Source of the DNA: Pelagihabitans sp963710535
GTDB taxonomy: Bacteria; Bacteroidota; Bacteroidia; Flavobacteriales; Flavobacteriaceae
Length of the DNA stretch: 64,000 nucleotides
Assembly: GCA_963710535.1 (NCBI GenBank)
Contig: CAVQAW010000008.1
Coordinates: 248,001 to 312,000, forward strand
Direction of reading: 5' to 3'
Shown here: in pieces, positions 1 to 8,803 of the stretch
Position numbering within the stretch: position 1 is the first letter of the stretch
Layout of the letters: every line of letters begins with the position of its first letter
Program-made: the position numbers and the translations under genes
The notes under the pieces: generated by a model
Database searches by the model: none
The model's input: only the letters and a program-made list of their open reading frames with translations
What the model was told of the DNA's origin: nothing

Positions 1-1
1 G

Positions 2-1871
2 ATCAGTACACTGCAAATGCAATACCTTACCAGGGCCATCGCATTTCCCGCGGGCTATACCATCAAGTATGTGAAAGACGCCTCGGGAAAAGACATGAAC
101 ACCATGGTGAACCATACCATGATGAAAGTAAGGCTTAACGAACCCTTGGTTTCTGGAAGCTCCATAAGCTTTTCAATGGGTTGGTCCTACCCTATCACCG
201 ACCGCTCTAAGTTTCTACTGTCGCGGGAAGGCTATGAATACTTCCCCGAAGACGGCAATACCGTGTATTTGATTGCCCATTGGTTTCCAAGAATGGCCGT
301 CTATAACGATACAGAGGGATGGCAAAACAAGCAATTTCAGCGACTGGGTGAATTTGCCCTGGAGTTTGGAGATTATGATGTCGAGATCAAAGTGCCCGCA
401 GACCATATCGTTGCCGCCACCGGTACGCTCGAAAACAGCGAAGCCGTGCTCAGTATGGAGCAAAGAAAAAGGATGGAACTTGCCAGAACCTCCTACAATG
501 TTCCCGTGATGATCATTACCCCTGAAGAGGCCAAGGCTAAGGAAAGCCAAAAAGCAAGCAAGTTGAAAACTTGGAAGTTCAATGCGAAAAATGTACGGGA
601 TTTCGCCTTTGCCTCTTCCCGTAAATTCATCTGGGACGCCCAAGCGGTTAAATTCTCGGACCACACTACCATGGCCATGTCGTTCTATCCCAAAGAAGGC
701 TTGCCCGTATGGCGTGAAGAATCGACCAAGGCGGTTATCGCTGCCTTGCAGGTGTATTCCGAAGCTACTTTTGAATATCCATACCCCGTGGCCATTTCGG
801 TGAACACTTCCAACATCGGTATGGAATTTCCCATGATCAGTTTTAATGGGGGGCGCCCGGTAGAAGGGAAAATGAGCAGCCTGGCCAAGGGGGGCATGAT
901 CCGAGTGATCGTACATGAAGTGGGACACAATTGGTTCCCGATGATCGTGAGTTCCGATGAAAGGCAATGGATGTGGATGGATGAGGGCTTGAACACCTAC
1001 CTGGACCAAAAGACCATGGCAGAACGCTACCCAGAATACCATAGCTTTACCCCCAAAGACATTGTGCCCTACATGAGCGGGGATAAAAGCATCATGCGCC
1101 CCATTATGGTGTCTTCCGACAATGAACTGTTGCAACAAATGGGCTCAAATTTCTATAACAAGCCCACTGTAGGCTTGCAAATATTGCGAAATTCGGTAAT
1201 CGGACCCGCCCTGTTCGATGAAGCCTTTAAGGAATATGCCAATCGATGGAAATACAAACATCCCAATCCGGCAGACCTTTTCCGAACGTTGGAAGATGCC
1301 ACGGCCACCGATCTCGACTGGTTTTTCAGGGGCTGGTTCTTTACCACCGATCAGGTGGATATGGAACTTGTCGCAGGTGAAATGGTTCAAGGTGTTGGAA
1401 AAGGACATCAACATCGAAAACCAAAACAAGAAAGTAAGCCTAAAAATACCCGGTGAAAACACCAACGGTGAAGCAAACGATTTCTCCGGTGGACCCGAAG
1501 ACATCACGATGGTCAATACGGCCGATGAACAGTATGGGGAATTTCTATCCAGGCTCGAAGAGCCCGAACTCCGCAAACAACTATCGGATAAAAATATCTA
1601 CGAACTGACGATTAAAAATGTAGGGGGTATGGTGATGCCGGTCAGTATTTCCTGGACCTACAAGGATGGCAGTACCGAAATAGATCGGCTTCCTGCAGAA
1701 GTGTGGCGCCTTAACGAGCAAGTGATCAAAAAGACCTTTGTAAAGGAGAAGGAAGTGATACAGGTGACCCTGGATCCCAATTTTGAGTTTGCCGATATCG
1801 ATGCCGAAAACAATACGTTTCCCAGGAGTGAAGCACCTTCGGAATTCGATCAAATAAAGTCAAATAACTAA
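2..1871 (+). pseudogene. M1 family metallopeptidase, 5'-partial, with an apparent frameshift
   Basis: Secreted or periplasmic zinc aminopeptidase-like protein. The frame is open to the left window edge, so the start is outside. The M1 zinc motif HEVGHNW lies near bases 914-934, and WMDEG about 20 residues later supplies the third zinc ligand (Glu). The first frame runs past FFRGWFFTTDQVDMEL and then ends in a Lys-rich nonsense tail at 1456. A different frame, closing at 1871, carries a sensible C-terminus beginning VKWFKVLEKD. Removing one base near 1370 would give a continuous VDMELSQVKWFKVLEK. This is either a real frameshift (disabled or C-terminally altered protein) or a sequencing error; the catalytic domain is intact. 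The family assignment is firm, the pseudogene status is not. Confidence 0.8.
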
Positions 1872-2038
1872 AGGTTCTTGAAAACCCTTTTACCATAGCC
1901 TCCTAAGAAAACATAAGTTGATATGATCCGCTTTTTTAGAATATCGAAGCTATATCATGCCAAGGCATGATCAAAGGTCTACCAGACCTTTGGCTGAGAT
2001 ACCCGCTTGCGGCCATCGCCAAAATACAAAAAGCAACC

Positions 2039-2782
2039 ATGATTAAGTTTTTTCGAAGCATTAGATTTGACCTTATGGAGAAAAACAAAACAGGCAAGTA
2101 CTTCAAATATGCCCTTGGGGAAATTGTGTTGGTGGTCATCGGCATCCTTATCGCCCTGCAGATCAACAATTGGAACGAAGGCCGAAAAGCGGCCCAACAG
2201 GAAAGCTTATACCTCAATAGGCTGCTATCGGAAAACAAAGAAGACCTTATTATCTTTTCTACCAGTATAGCTGAACTTGAAAAAGGAATGCAGACCGTGG
2301 TGGAGCTGTCGGAGGCATTAAAAAATGAATCCTTGTCCGATAGGGAATTGATCCAAAGTGCCAACGATTATTTCAAATATGGCAGCATTTACCCCATATT
2401 CACCTCGTCAACTTCCACATACGACGATTTATCGAGTACCGGAAACCTTCAATTGATCAGGAATACCAGCTTACGCGAAAGTATCGTCAATCATTATGCC
2501 CGCCACAAGCAAACAGCGGAAAGGATACAAATAGGGATTGATTGGGCACTTCCGTTGGATTCGCCCTTTACCTATGAAAATGACATCATGAAATTTGAAC
2601 CCTCCACGGCATTTCTCTATCCCGAAACTTCAGAGAAAATACTGTGCAAAGAACTAAGGGACAACAAGCTGGTATTCATCAGCAATGCGGCCGTTCACTA
2701 TTGGATCAACAAAGATTGTATCCTACAGCTGCAAGGATTGATGAAAGAAACTTCGAAATTGATATCCCAACTTGAAAGATGA
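2039..2782 (+). CDS. DUF6090 family membrane protein
   Basis: A 247-aa protein of unknown function, recognised by the family N-terminus: MIKFFRSIR, then the block GKYFKYALGEIVLVVIGILI (one membrane segment, about residues 20-42), then LQINNWNEG. The remainder is a soluble, helix-rich domain with no catalytic motif I can see. The frame is open further upstream, but the ATG at 2039 is chosen because the family begins with MIKFFR. A short open piece starting MIRFFRIS at 1923-1970 could be another decayed start of this family. A decayed copy follows at 2834 and a damaged one at 4265, so this is the only intact member of a local cluster. Confidence 0.85.
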   Translation: MIKFFRSIRFDLMEKNKTGKYFKYALGEIVLVVIGILIALQINNWNEGRKAAQQESLYLNRLLSENKEDLIIFSTSIAELEKGMQTVVELSEALKNESLSDRELIQSANDYFKYGSIYPIFTSSTSTYDDLSSTGNLQLIRNTSLRESIVNHYARHKQTAERIQIGIDWALPLDSPFTYENDIMKFEPSTAFLYPETSEKILCKELRDNKLVFISNAAVHYWINKDCILQLQGLMKETSKLISQLER

Positions 2783-2833
2783 ATCTGAGCAATCCCAATA
2801 TTCAAAAGAAAAGCACCAAAAACCGGTCAATCA

Positions 2834-2959
2834 ATGCTAATACCGTTCCGTAACATCCGACAAAATCTTTTGAACGAAGGCCATGCAGGATAATACCTGA
2901 AATATGCCATTGGGGAAATCATCTTGGTGGATATCGGAATATTGATTATTAAACATTAA
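2834..2959 (+). pseudogene. DUF6090 N-terminal relic
   Basis: Translating from the ATG at 2834 gives MLIPFRNIRQNLLNEGHAG, a stop (TAA at 2891), then YLKYAIGEIILVDIGILI and a stop at 2957. This is the diagnostic N-terminal block of DUF6090 with an in-frame stop, an Asp replacing a Val inside the membrane segment, and loss of everything after it. Seen directly in the sequence; too short and broken to be functional. Confidence 0.8.
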
Positions 2960-2975
2960 AATAAAACCAGAAGTT

Positions 2976-4202
2976 ATGAAACTAGATCTAGATTTTGTCC
3001 GTGCACAGTTTCCTGCATTTTCAGAACCTTCCCTGCAGGGATGGGCTTTTTTTGAAAATGCAGGGGGATCTTATCCCTGCAAGCAGTTTGTGGATCGGCT
3101 CACCGAATTTTATTTGAAGAACAAGGTGCAGCCCTACTATCCCTATCCCGCTTCCATACGGGCCGGGGAAATGATGGATGCTTCCTACCGTCGCATGGCC
3201 GAATACCTGAACGTGAATGCCTCCGAAATCCATTTTGGCCCGTCGACCACCCAAAATGTATATGTATTGGCGAATGCCATGCGCCCGATGTGGCAAGAGG
3301 GGGACGAGATTATCGTTTCCTGTCAGGACCATGAGGCCAATGCCGGTGCATGGAGGCGCTTGGCAGACCGCGGCATGAAAGTGGTGGAGTGGCATGTCGA
3401 CAAAGAAACGGGGTTATTGGGCCTGGATACCTTAAAAAGCTTGTTTTCGGACCGGACAAAGATGGTGGCCTTTCCCCATTGCTCCAATGTGATCGGCCAT
3501 ATGAACCCCGTGACCGAAATCAGTCGAATGGCGCATGCCCATGGGGCGCTCAGTGTCGTCGACGGGGTGGCCGCTGCCCCGCATGGTTTCCCTGATCTAA
3601 AAACGCTGGGGGCCGATATTTATCTCTTTTCATTGTACAAGACCTTTGGGCCGCATTTGGGGCTGATGTATGTCAATAAAGGGTTGATTTCAAAAATGCA
3701 AAACCAATCGCACTTCTTTAAGGAGGGCATTACCAAAAACATGATTACTCCGGCCGGGCCAGATCATGCACAGATCGGGGCCGTGAGCGGCATTTTGGAT
3801 TATTTTGATGCGGTGTATGACCACCATTTTAAGGAGCCCGCATTACCTGCCCAAAGAAACAGGGCCATCAACGGCTTGTTTCATGCGCATGAACAAATCT
3901 TGCTGCATCGGTTGATGGATTTTTTGGGCTCTCGTGACGATTTAAAAATCATTGGGCCAAGGGGCTCCGAAGGTAGGGCCCCCACGGTTTCCATCCTGCC
4001 CCTGAACAAAAAATTGGAAGCGGTCTACGCCACCCTGACCCAACATCGGCTGATGTTGGGGATGGGCAATTTTTATGCGGTGCGCCCGCTGATGGACATG
4101 GATATCGCATTGCAGCCAGGGGTGATCAGAATTTCCTTTTTGCATTATACCACCTTGAAGGAAATCGATCAACTGATCAATGGCTTAAAAGCGGCTTTAT
4201 AG
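2976..4202 (+). CDS. Class V aminotransferase / cysteine desulfurase-like PLP enzyme
   Basis: A 408-aa fold-type I PLP enzyme. The PLP lysine is in SLYKTFGPHLG (about residue 229), preceded by VDGVAAAPH with the PLP-binding Asp; GPSTTQN near residue 90 is the phosphate-binding loop. The YKTFGPH signature fits the cysteine-desulfurase-like VC1184 subfamily rather than IscS or SufS, and no Fe-S assembly genes are adjacent, so the substrate is open. It starts 16 bp after a DUF6090 relic and is bracketed by members of that family, which looks like chance rather than function. Length is normal for the family. Confidence 0.85.
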   Translation: MKLDLDFVRAQFPAFSEPSLQGWAFFENAGGSYPCKQFVDRLTEFYLKNKVQPYYPYPASIRAGEMMDASYRRMAEYLNVNASEIHFGPSTTQNVYVLANAMRPMWQEGDEIIVSCQDHEANAGAWRRLADRGMKVVEWHVDKETGLLGLDTLKSLFSDRTKMVAFPHCSNVIGHMNPVTEISRMAHAHGALSVVDGVAAAPHGFPDLKTLGADIYLFSLYKTFGPHLGLMYVNKGLISKMQNQSHFFKEGITKNMITPAGPDHAQIGAVSGILDYFDAVYDHHFKEPALPAQRNRAINGLFHAHEQILLHRLMDFLGSRDDLKIIGPRGSEGRAPTVSILPLNKKLEAVYATLTQHRLMLGMGNFYAVRPLMDMDIALQPGVIRISFLHYTTLKEIDQLINGLKAAL

Positions 4203-4264
4203 GGGTCGCTGTCTGGATAATTCTTTAACTTAGGGGATACAACAACCAACCACTACCTTTGGTG

Positions 4265-4762
4265 ATGATCAAATTCTTTAGAAAAATCCGACAACAATTA
4301 TTAATCGAAAACAAATTCAGCAAATATCTGCTTTATGCTTTGGGAGAAATCGTTCTTGTGGTTGTTGGTATTTTGATTGCCATTCAAGTCAGTAACTGGA
4401 ACGAAGGGAAAAAGAGTGATGCCAGAATGGAAACCTTGCTCGATGCCGTTGAAAAGGATTTAATTGAAAATATCAATCTTTCCAATTGGGTGTATGGGAA
4501 TCTTTCCAGGTCCGATTCAATAGCTTTTCTAATCCTAAATAACAAAATAACACGGGATAATTATAGGGAAAATGAAGCCTTGCGTATTCATGTTATGGCT
4601 TTTACCGAGTTTTTACCATTAGATGACAATCTAAAAAAGTTGCTCCAGAAAGAGGAATCGGTACCTGTTAAATATGAAGAAATACTGGACGGTGCTAAAA
4701 TTATCAATCAAAGGAAACGCGATGAAGCTCAAATGAACTTATTCTATCAGGAAGCCTACTAA
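4265..4762 (+). pseudogene. DUF6090 family protein, 3'-truncated
   Basis: 165 codons from the ATG at 4265 (MIKFFRKIRQQLL). It has the family block KYLLYALGEIVLVVVGILIA and SNWNEGKK, but it ends about 80 residues short of the neighbouring intact member. Immediately after the stop, a +1 frame continues with plausible protein (NNIDYFSMNFSDEKKNQQLY), so the gene probably lost its 3' half by frameshift and decay. The alternative is a naturally short variant. GTG and TTG codons just upstream in frame are possible but unneeded starts. Confidence 0.6.
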
Positions 4763-5235
4763 AAATAATATTGACTATTTCTCAATGAACTTTTCAGATG
4801 AGAAAAAGAATCAACAATTATATCATTTTTGAAAATGCAGACCAGGATTATTATTATTGGCTTTAAAACCATTATTAAAACCGGTGTCCGCAAGTATTTC
4901 CATGACTTAAATGTTGTTATGATCAAGAGCGTCTTTGTGCTCAGCAGATATGAAAATACGACTATCCGAACTTCTTTTGATTATGAAATTTATCTGCTCA
5001 TTTTGATGACTCAGATTTTAAATGGATGATTATGACCCTGAGAATGCTAACAGTAAATGCATTGAATACCCTGAAAACATTGAAAAGAAGAAAATGAAGT
5101 TTTGCAGTATCTATTGCAATACCTGATCGATGATCAACATCTTCCCTAAAATACTCCGTTGCACATACCAAAATCAATAATGGCGCGTTATGCTAAATCA
5201 ATGCAAAAAACATTAACAATCAAAACCCATTACTG
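4763..5235 (+). other. Gene-less stretch with decayed coding fragments
   Basis: No intact gene. Protein-like, acidic and aromatic fragments appear in changing frames on the plus strand: NNIDYFSMNFSDEKK (from 4766), NADQDYYYWL (around 4830-4860), HFDDSDFKW (around 4995-5020), DDYDPENANSKCIEYPENIE (around 5025-5085) and NEVLQYLLQYLIDDQHLP (around 5095-5145). The frames change repeatedly and are separated by stops, as expected of a gene decaying by indels. I cannot name the parent; part may be the lost C-terminus of the DUF6090 gene before it. Confidence 0.45.
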
Positions 5236-5790
5236 ATGAAAAAATTTATAGTTCTTTTTGCACTGATTTCAGCATACGGTATGAACACCTATGGCCAGGA
5301 TATAAAATTCGGCGTCAAGGCAGGTGCCAACTTTTCCAACTTGAAAGTTACGTTCGATTCGGATGGGGCGTCACCCGACGGGGCGACCAGCATATTTGTC
5401 GGTGGTCTTGTAGATCTAAAGGTTTCGGAAAAATTACACCTGCAGCCCGAACTGCTTTATTCCATTGAAGGGGCAAAGGATGCCGACATCAGCTATGTGA
5501 ACATTCCCGTGATGTTAAAGTACTATGTCATTGAAGGATTGAACATTCAGGCAGGACCACAAATAGGGGTCTTGGTAGACGCCGAAGGCGGTACCGACGG
5601 ACTAAAATCGACCAATTTTGTGCTCAACATTGGCGCGGCCTATGAATTGGTGGGCGGTTTCTTCGTGGATGCGCGTTATAACATCGGTTTATCCGACATT
5701 GCCGATCTAGGTGGTCAGGGCTCCGAATTTTTTGGAGACTATACCTTGAAGACCAAAGGATTTCAACTTGGCGTGGGCTATCGATTCTAA
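5236..5790 (+). CDS. Porin family outer-membrane beta-barrel protein
   Basis: 184 aa. Signal peptide MKKFIVLFALISAYGMNTYGQ with cleavage expected after the Gln-containing motif. The mature part begins KFGVKAGANFSN, the usual opening strand of the PorT / OMP_b-brl_2 families, with alternating amphipathic strands (LHLQPELLYS, IQAGPQIGVL, FVDARYNIGL) and a C-terminal aromatic strand FQLGVGYRF. Likely an 8-stranded outer-membrane barrel; ligand unknown. Monocistronic: degraded DNA before it and a strong terminator after it. Confidence 0.85.
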   Translation: MKKFIVLFALISAYGMNTYGQDIKFGVKAGANFSNLKVTFDSDGASPDGATSIFVGGLVDLKVSEKLHLQPELLYSIEGAKDADISYVNIPVMLKYYVIEGLNIQAGPQIGVLVDAEGGTDGLKSTNFVLNIGAAYELVGGFFVDARYNIGLSDIADLGGQGSEFFGDYTLKTKGFQLGVGYRF

Positions 5791-5813
5791 GCAACAATAT
5801 TTATTTCTTTGTA

Positions 5814-5841
5814 ATAAGGGGCCTTCGGGTCCCTTTTTTTG
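5814..5841 (+). terminator. Rho-independent terminator after the beta-barrel gene
   Basis: A GC-rich hairpin with a TTCG tetraloop (AAGGGGCC-TTCG-GGTCCC) followed by seven T, 25 bp past the stop codon of the beta-barrel gene. Confidence 0.85.
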
Positions 5842-5922
5842 TTGAACATGGAAGACCGACTTTACTGGCCCGATGATGAAACTCGTCGGAGCCAACATAA
5901 AGTTTGCCTACTGCCAAAATGG

Positions 5923-5962
5923 AAAAAACCATTCCAAAGTTTAATCTTTGGAATGGTTTTCT
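5923..5962 (-). terminator. Terminator of the beta-propeller lipoprotein gene
   Basis: Perfect 15-bp stem (AAAACCATTCCAAAG at 5925-5939 with its complement at 5946-5960) around a 6-base loop. Read on the minus strand it is followed by a T run, and it lies about 50 bp beyond the stop codon at 6007. Confidence 0.85.
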
Positions 5963-6006
5963 ATCATTGAAAGCTGATCAAACGCCGATGGTTGTTAATA
6001 TTTCCA

Positions 6007-7863
6007 TCAATGTCCCCGCCCATGGCCATGTCCATTTCGACGACCACGATCACGGCCATGTCCATGACCATCATGATTCTTTTTTCCCTTTTTTGCAGCG
6101 ATACGGTAAATGACATTCTTTCCGCCTCCCGAAACATAGATGTCCCCGGATGGTCCGACCGCTACACCATCAAAGAACCAGGTTGGCGGAAAGGCTCCGG
6201 GATAGTCTTGCGGGGCAGGGCCACTGAGTTCAAGACCCTCGGCAATCGTACTCACCTCCCCGCTACACAAGTCGATACTCGACAACCGGGATTCGCCCGT
6301 TTCTACGACCAGTAGGTTTTCATCCTCATCCAAAGCCAATCCTTCTGGAAAAGAAAGACCAGATGCCACAATAACGGGTGGCTTCGGGGTATTGCCATCA
6401 AAATCGATCTGCCAAATCTCACCGGTGGCCCAATCCGCCGCCCACAAGGTTTCGCCATCCGTGGCCAAACCACTGGCTACGGCTAGCGGCAATATTGGCG
6501 TATTGTCCGTTGCCCAAACCACGCCCCCAAGCCCCAGATCGGCCACTGCAATCTCACCATTGACCCGAACGGCATCAATGGGAACTGCCATGGCAAACTG
6601 TTCAACGGCCTTATCGGTTTCGGGGTCCCACACCTGCACTACCCCGCCAAACCAGGAAGAGACCACCAGATTGTCCCCATCTGCCGAAAGCGTAAAAGGC
6701 AAAGTCAAGGTATTTTCCCCGGGGATCAAATACCCTTTGAACCCGTTCACCTGTTGGCCGCTGCGACCATTGAATTCCCGCAATCGGAAAATATCGGCCA
6801 CAAAAACGGCATCTTGCTTGTTCTTCCCCGGTAAAACGGCCAGGCCCTGAGGCACTATCATTCCCCCACGACTGAGGATACGGGCATGCCCGTTGGGCAG
6901 TATCTTGGCGACCCAGCCTTCGTCGTTATTGGTCATATATAGGCTGCCATCTTCATCAAAGGTCATGTTGTCAAGTCCCGGCTGGAGGGTGGTGAAGATC
7001 GTCTTGTCATCCTCGCCGTCCGGGTTAACCTTCCAAACCTTTCCGGCCTGGTCCAATACATACAGCATCCCATCGGGGCCAAATTTGGCTGCAGCAGGAT
7101 TAATAATATCTGAATCCACTAAATTGCCGGCCACGATCCGAATAGGTGGCGAAAACAGTCCGCTGAGATCAGCCGGGAATATCGTATTATCCGGTATGGC
7201 ATCCACATCAATGGCGATGACAATGTTTAAAGCAAACAGGGGGCCGTATAGGATGAGTTTATCACCCTCCATCCTGGTGTCAAAGGAATTGAAAAAGCCC
7301 AGGCCGAAACCTTCAGGACAAGAAATGATGAGACGTGGAGGTTCGATCAAATCCGGGTCCAGTTCATAGAGACCGTCTCCCAGGAAATCCAGAGCCGTAA
7401 AAAGTCGCCCATCTTCCGAGAACCGTATCGGATTTACCCCGCCGGCTACAGATTGTTTGGTCACAATACCAGTGGCCATATCCATTCTACCGATTTCTCC
7501 CACCAGGATATCTGTCCAGTACAGGGTTGATCCATCCGGACTAAAGATCAAATCATCAGGACTCACCACCTTATCTTTGATCCGATTTATAATCTTACCG
7601 TTTTTTTTGTTCATCACCACAATTTCCCCTCCATTGACACTGGCGATGTAAAGACGGCCATCTGGGCCGATGTCGATACCGTTGGCCCCTTTAATGGCCG
7701 CGCCACGGGCAAACACCTTCAAGGAAGCATTGGAGTCATTCTCACCATTCCTGTACTTGTGGTTCACCGCTTCCAGGTTTTCATCGGTTACCAACGGTTC
7801 GGGGCTGCAGCCAAAGGCCAGCAATAGTGCAGCCAAGAGTGAAAGTTTAAAATAGTTTTTCAT
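6007..7863 (-). CDS. Beta-propeller (SMP-30/NHL-like) lipoprotein with His/Gly-rich tail
   Basis: 618 aa. The lipoprotein signal peptide ends LLLAFGC (acylated Cys19). The body is a series of six-bladed-propeller-type repeats: GANGIDIGPDGRLYIAS, VSPDDLIFSPDGSTLYWTD, AKFGPDGMLYVLDQAG, DNMTFDEDGSLYMTN, FPEGLALDEDENLLVVE, VAVGPSGDIYVSGGG. Such proteins include gluconolactonase-like and NHL-type sugar or protein binders; no specific catalytic set is certain here. The last ~25 residues are unusual: after KKGKKNHD come repeated HGHGR/GRGH units, a probable metal-binding or surface-charged tail. Monocistronic, with its own strong terminator. Function on a substrate unknown. Confidence 0.8.
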   Translation of the reverse strand: MKNYFKLSLLAALLLAFGCSPEPLVTDENLEAVNHKYRNGENDSNASLKVFARGAAIKGANGIDIGPDGRLYIASVNGGEIVVMNKKNGKIINRIKDKVVSPDDLIFSPDGSTLYWTDILVGEIGRMDMATGIVTKQSVAGGVNPIRFSEDGRLFTALDFLGDGLYELDPDLIEPPRLIISCPEGFGLGFFNSFDTRMEGDKLILYGPLFALNIVIAIDVDAIPDNTIFPADLSGLFSPPIRIVAGNLVDSDIINPAAAKFGPDGMLYVLDQAGKVWKVNPDGEDDKTIFTTLQPGLDNMTFDEDGSLYMTNNDEGWVAKILPNGHARILSRGGMIVPQGLAVLPGKNKQDAVFVADIFRLREFNGRSGQQVNGFKGYLIPGENTLTLPFTLSADGDNLVVSSWFGGVVQVWDPETDKAVEQFAMAVPIDAVRVNGEIAVADLGLGGVVWATDNTPILPLAVASGLATDGETLWAADWATGEIWQIDFDGNTPKPPVIVASGLSFPEGLALDEDENLLVVETGESRLSSIDLCSGEVSTIAEGLELSGPAPQDYPGAFPPTWFFDGVAVGPSGDIYVSGGGKNVIYRIAAKKGKKNHDGHGHGRDRGRRNGHGHGRGH

Positions 7864-8244
7864 GTTGTGTTTGATTAATGGTCATTGAGATGCCCCCTTG
7901 TACATCGGTTGGGAAAGAGGATAAAGATTGTCCTGCCAAGCATTGGAAGGAAAGATAAAAGGGCCGTGGTTGTAGACCTTTGGATAAGGCTAGGGGCAAA
8001 CACAACGCTTAGGTGTCCTTTGTAAATTCGTTAAAATATAGGTGCGGGTCATTTTTGAAGGACGAACGCGTGTTTTTGGTGTCCCAATGGATGGTTTTTT
8101 TTACCGAATGCAATGAAGCAATAACTGGATCAAGCGTGACATTCTCCGCTAAGTATGAAATCACTTTATACTGACAGCTGTTCACCATATACTGAATACG
8201 GCCCTACCCCAACCACCCATGACAGCGTGAACGTCAACTTTGAA
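7864..8244. other. Intergenic stretch, no feature recognised
   Basis: About 380 bp upstream of the propeller lipoprotein gene (which reads leftwards). It must hold that gene's promoter, but I see no clear TAnnTTTG element, RNA gene or conserved coding sequence. Confidence 0.5.
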
Positions 8245-8355
8245 ATATGAGGTTGGAGATACGAGGGACTAAATTAAAAGGATGAGGTTGGAGGTGCGAG
8301 GTTGGAGGGACGCTGTTCGAGGTGCAAAATACGAAGTGCGGGGCACGAGGTAGTC
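8245..8355 (+). repeat. ACGAGG/GAGGTTGGAGG-rich repeat array (left flank)
   Basis: Degenerate short tandem units built on ACGAGGT and GAGGTTGGAGG: ATACGAGGG, GATGAGGTTGGAGGTGCGAGG, TTCGAGGTGCAAAATACGAAG, GGCACGAGGTAG. The same ACGAGGT word recurs in inverted orientation at 8770-8803, so the two arrays bracket the four-helix-bundle gene between them. Confidence 0.6.
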
Positions 8356-8366
8356 AATCCACTCTT

Positions 8367-8764
8367 TTAGTTTTGCTTGCTACTGTTCTTTCTGGCAGTT
8401 TTTATCGATGCCACTACAATAGCCAGTAGTTCGTTCGCTTCTTTCATCAAAATTTCAATTTCCTTTTTATTGGGGTCCAAGACTTCCTGAAATAGTTCCA
8501 ACCAATAAATAGATTCATCTGCTTCTTCTTCCACTATTTTAAGTTTGTTGATAAAATCTGCTGTCGATTTGGCCCTCTTGATGACCTATAGTTAGCTCCT
8601 ACCGAACTGGAACATCGTATTAGTTGTCTTACCCATGCATTAAACTCCCTTGATTTAGGAATCTGAATGCACAGCTTCCATGCTTCTATTGCAAATTTTT
8701 GGGTTCTGAGTTTAAATTTTGCATCCTTGTATTTTGCTCGATAAAATATATTCTCTCTCGCCAT
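8367..8764 (-). pseudogene. Four-helix-bundle protein (S23 / 23S rRNA intervening-sequence family), frameshifted
   Basis: Starts ATG at 8764 (MARENIFYRAKYKDAKFKL). The family core is seen as IRCSSSVGANYRSSR. The first frame then runs into GPNRQQ and stops at 8534, while the other frame continues perfectly as RAKSTADFINKLKIVEEEAD, then YWLELFQEVLD, to a stop at 8367. Because the family normally reads NYRAxxRAKS, one base is missing near 8578. The full-length product would be about 132 aa, the family's usual size. Family members occur inside 23S rRNA insertions and relate to Avd proteins of diversity-generating retroelements; no reverse transcriptase is present here. The gene sits between inverted repeat arrays, directly after the yifB stop. 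Confidence 0.8.
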
Positions 8765-8769
8765 TCATG

Positions 8770-8803
8770 CTGTGTACCTCGTACTTCTAACCTCGTACTT
8801 AAT
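8770..8803 (-). repeat. ACGAGGT repeat array (right flank)
   Basis: On the minus strand two copies of AAGTACGAGG-type units (AGTACGAGGTTAGA, AGTACGAGGTACAC) sit between the yifB stop codon and the start of the four-helix-bundle gene. They match the core word of the array at 8245-8355 but in opposite orientation. Confidence 0.6.

Noticed and set aside
215..1138. 307-codon open frame opposite the M1 peptidase gene
   Set aside because: His-rich, low-similarity translation lying wholly antisense to a clear M1 catalytic domain; a shadow of codon bias.
4829..5029. 66-codon frame after the truncated DUF6090 gene
   Set aside because: Random-looking hydrophobic/basic translation; the coding-like fragments are in other frames.
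5904..6113. Plus-strand frame rich in HDHGHVH, resembling a metal-binding protein
   Set aside because: Antisense reading of the His/Gly-rich tail of the propeller lipoprotein.
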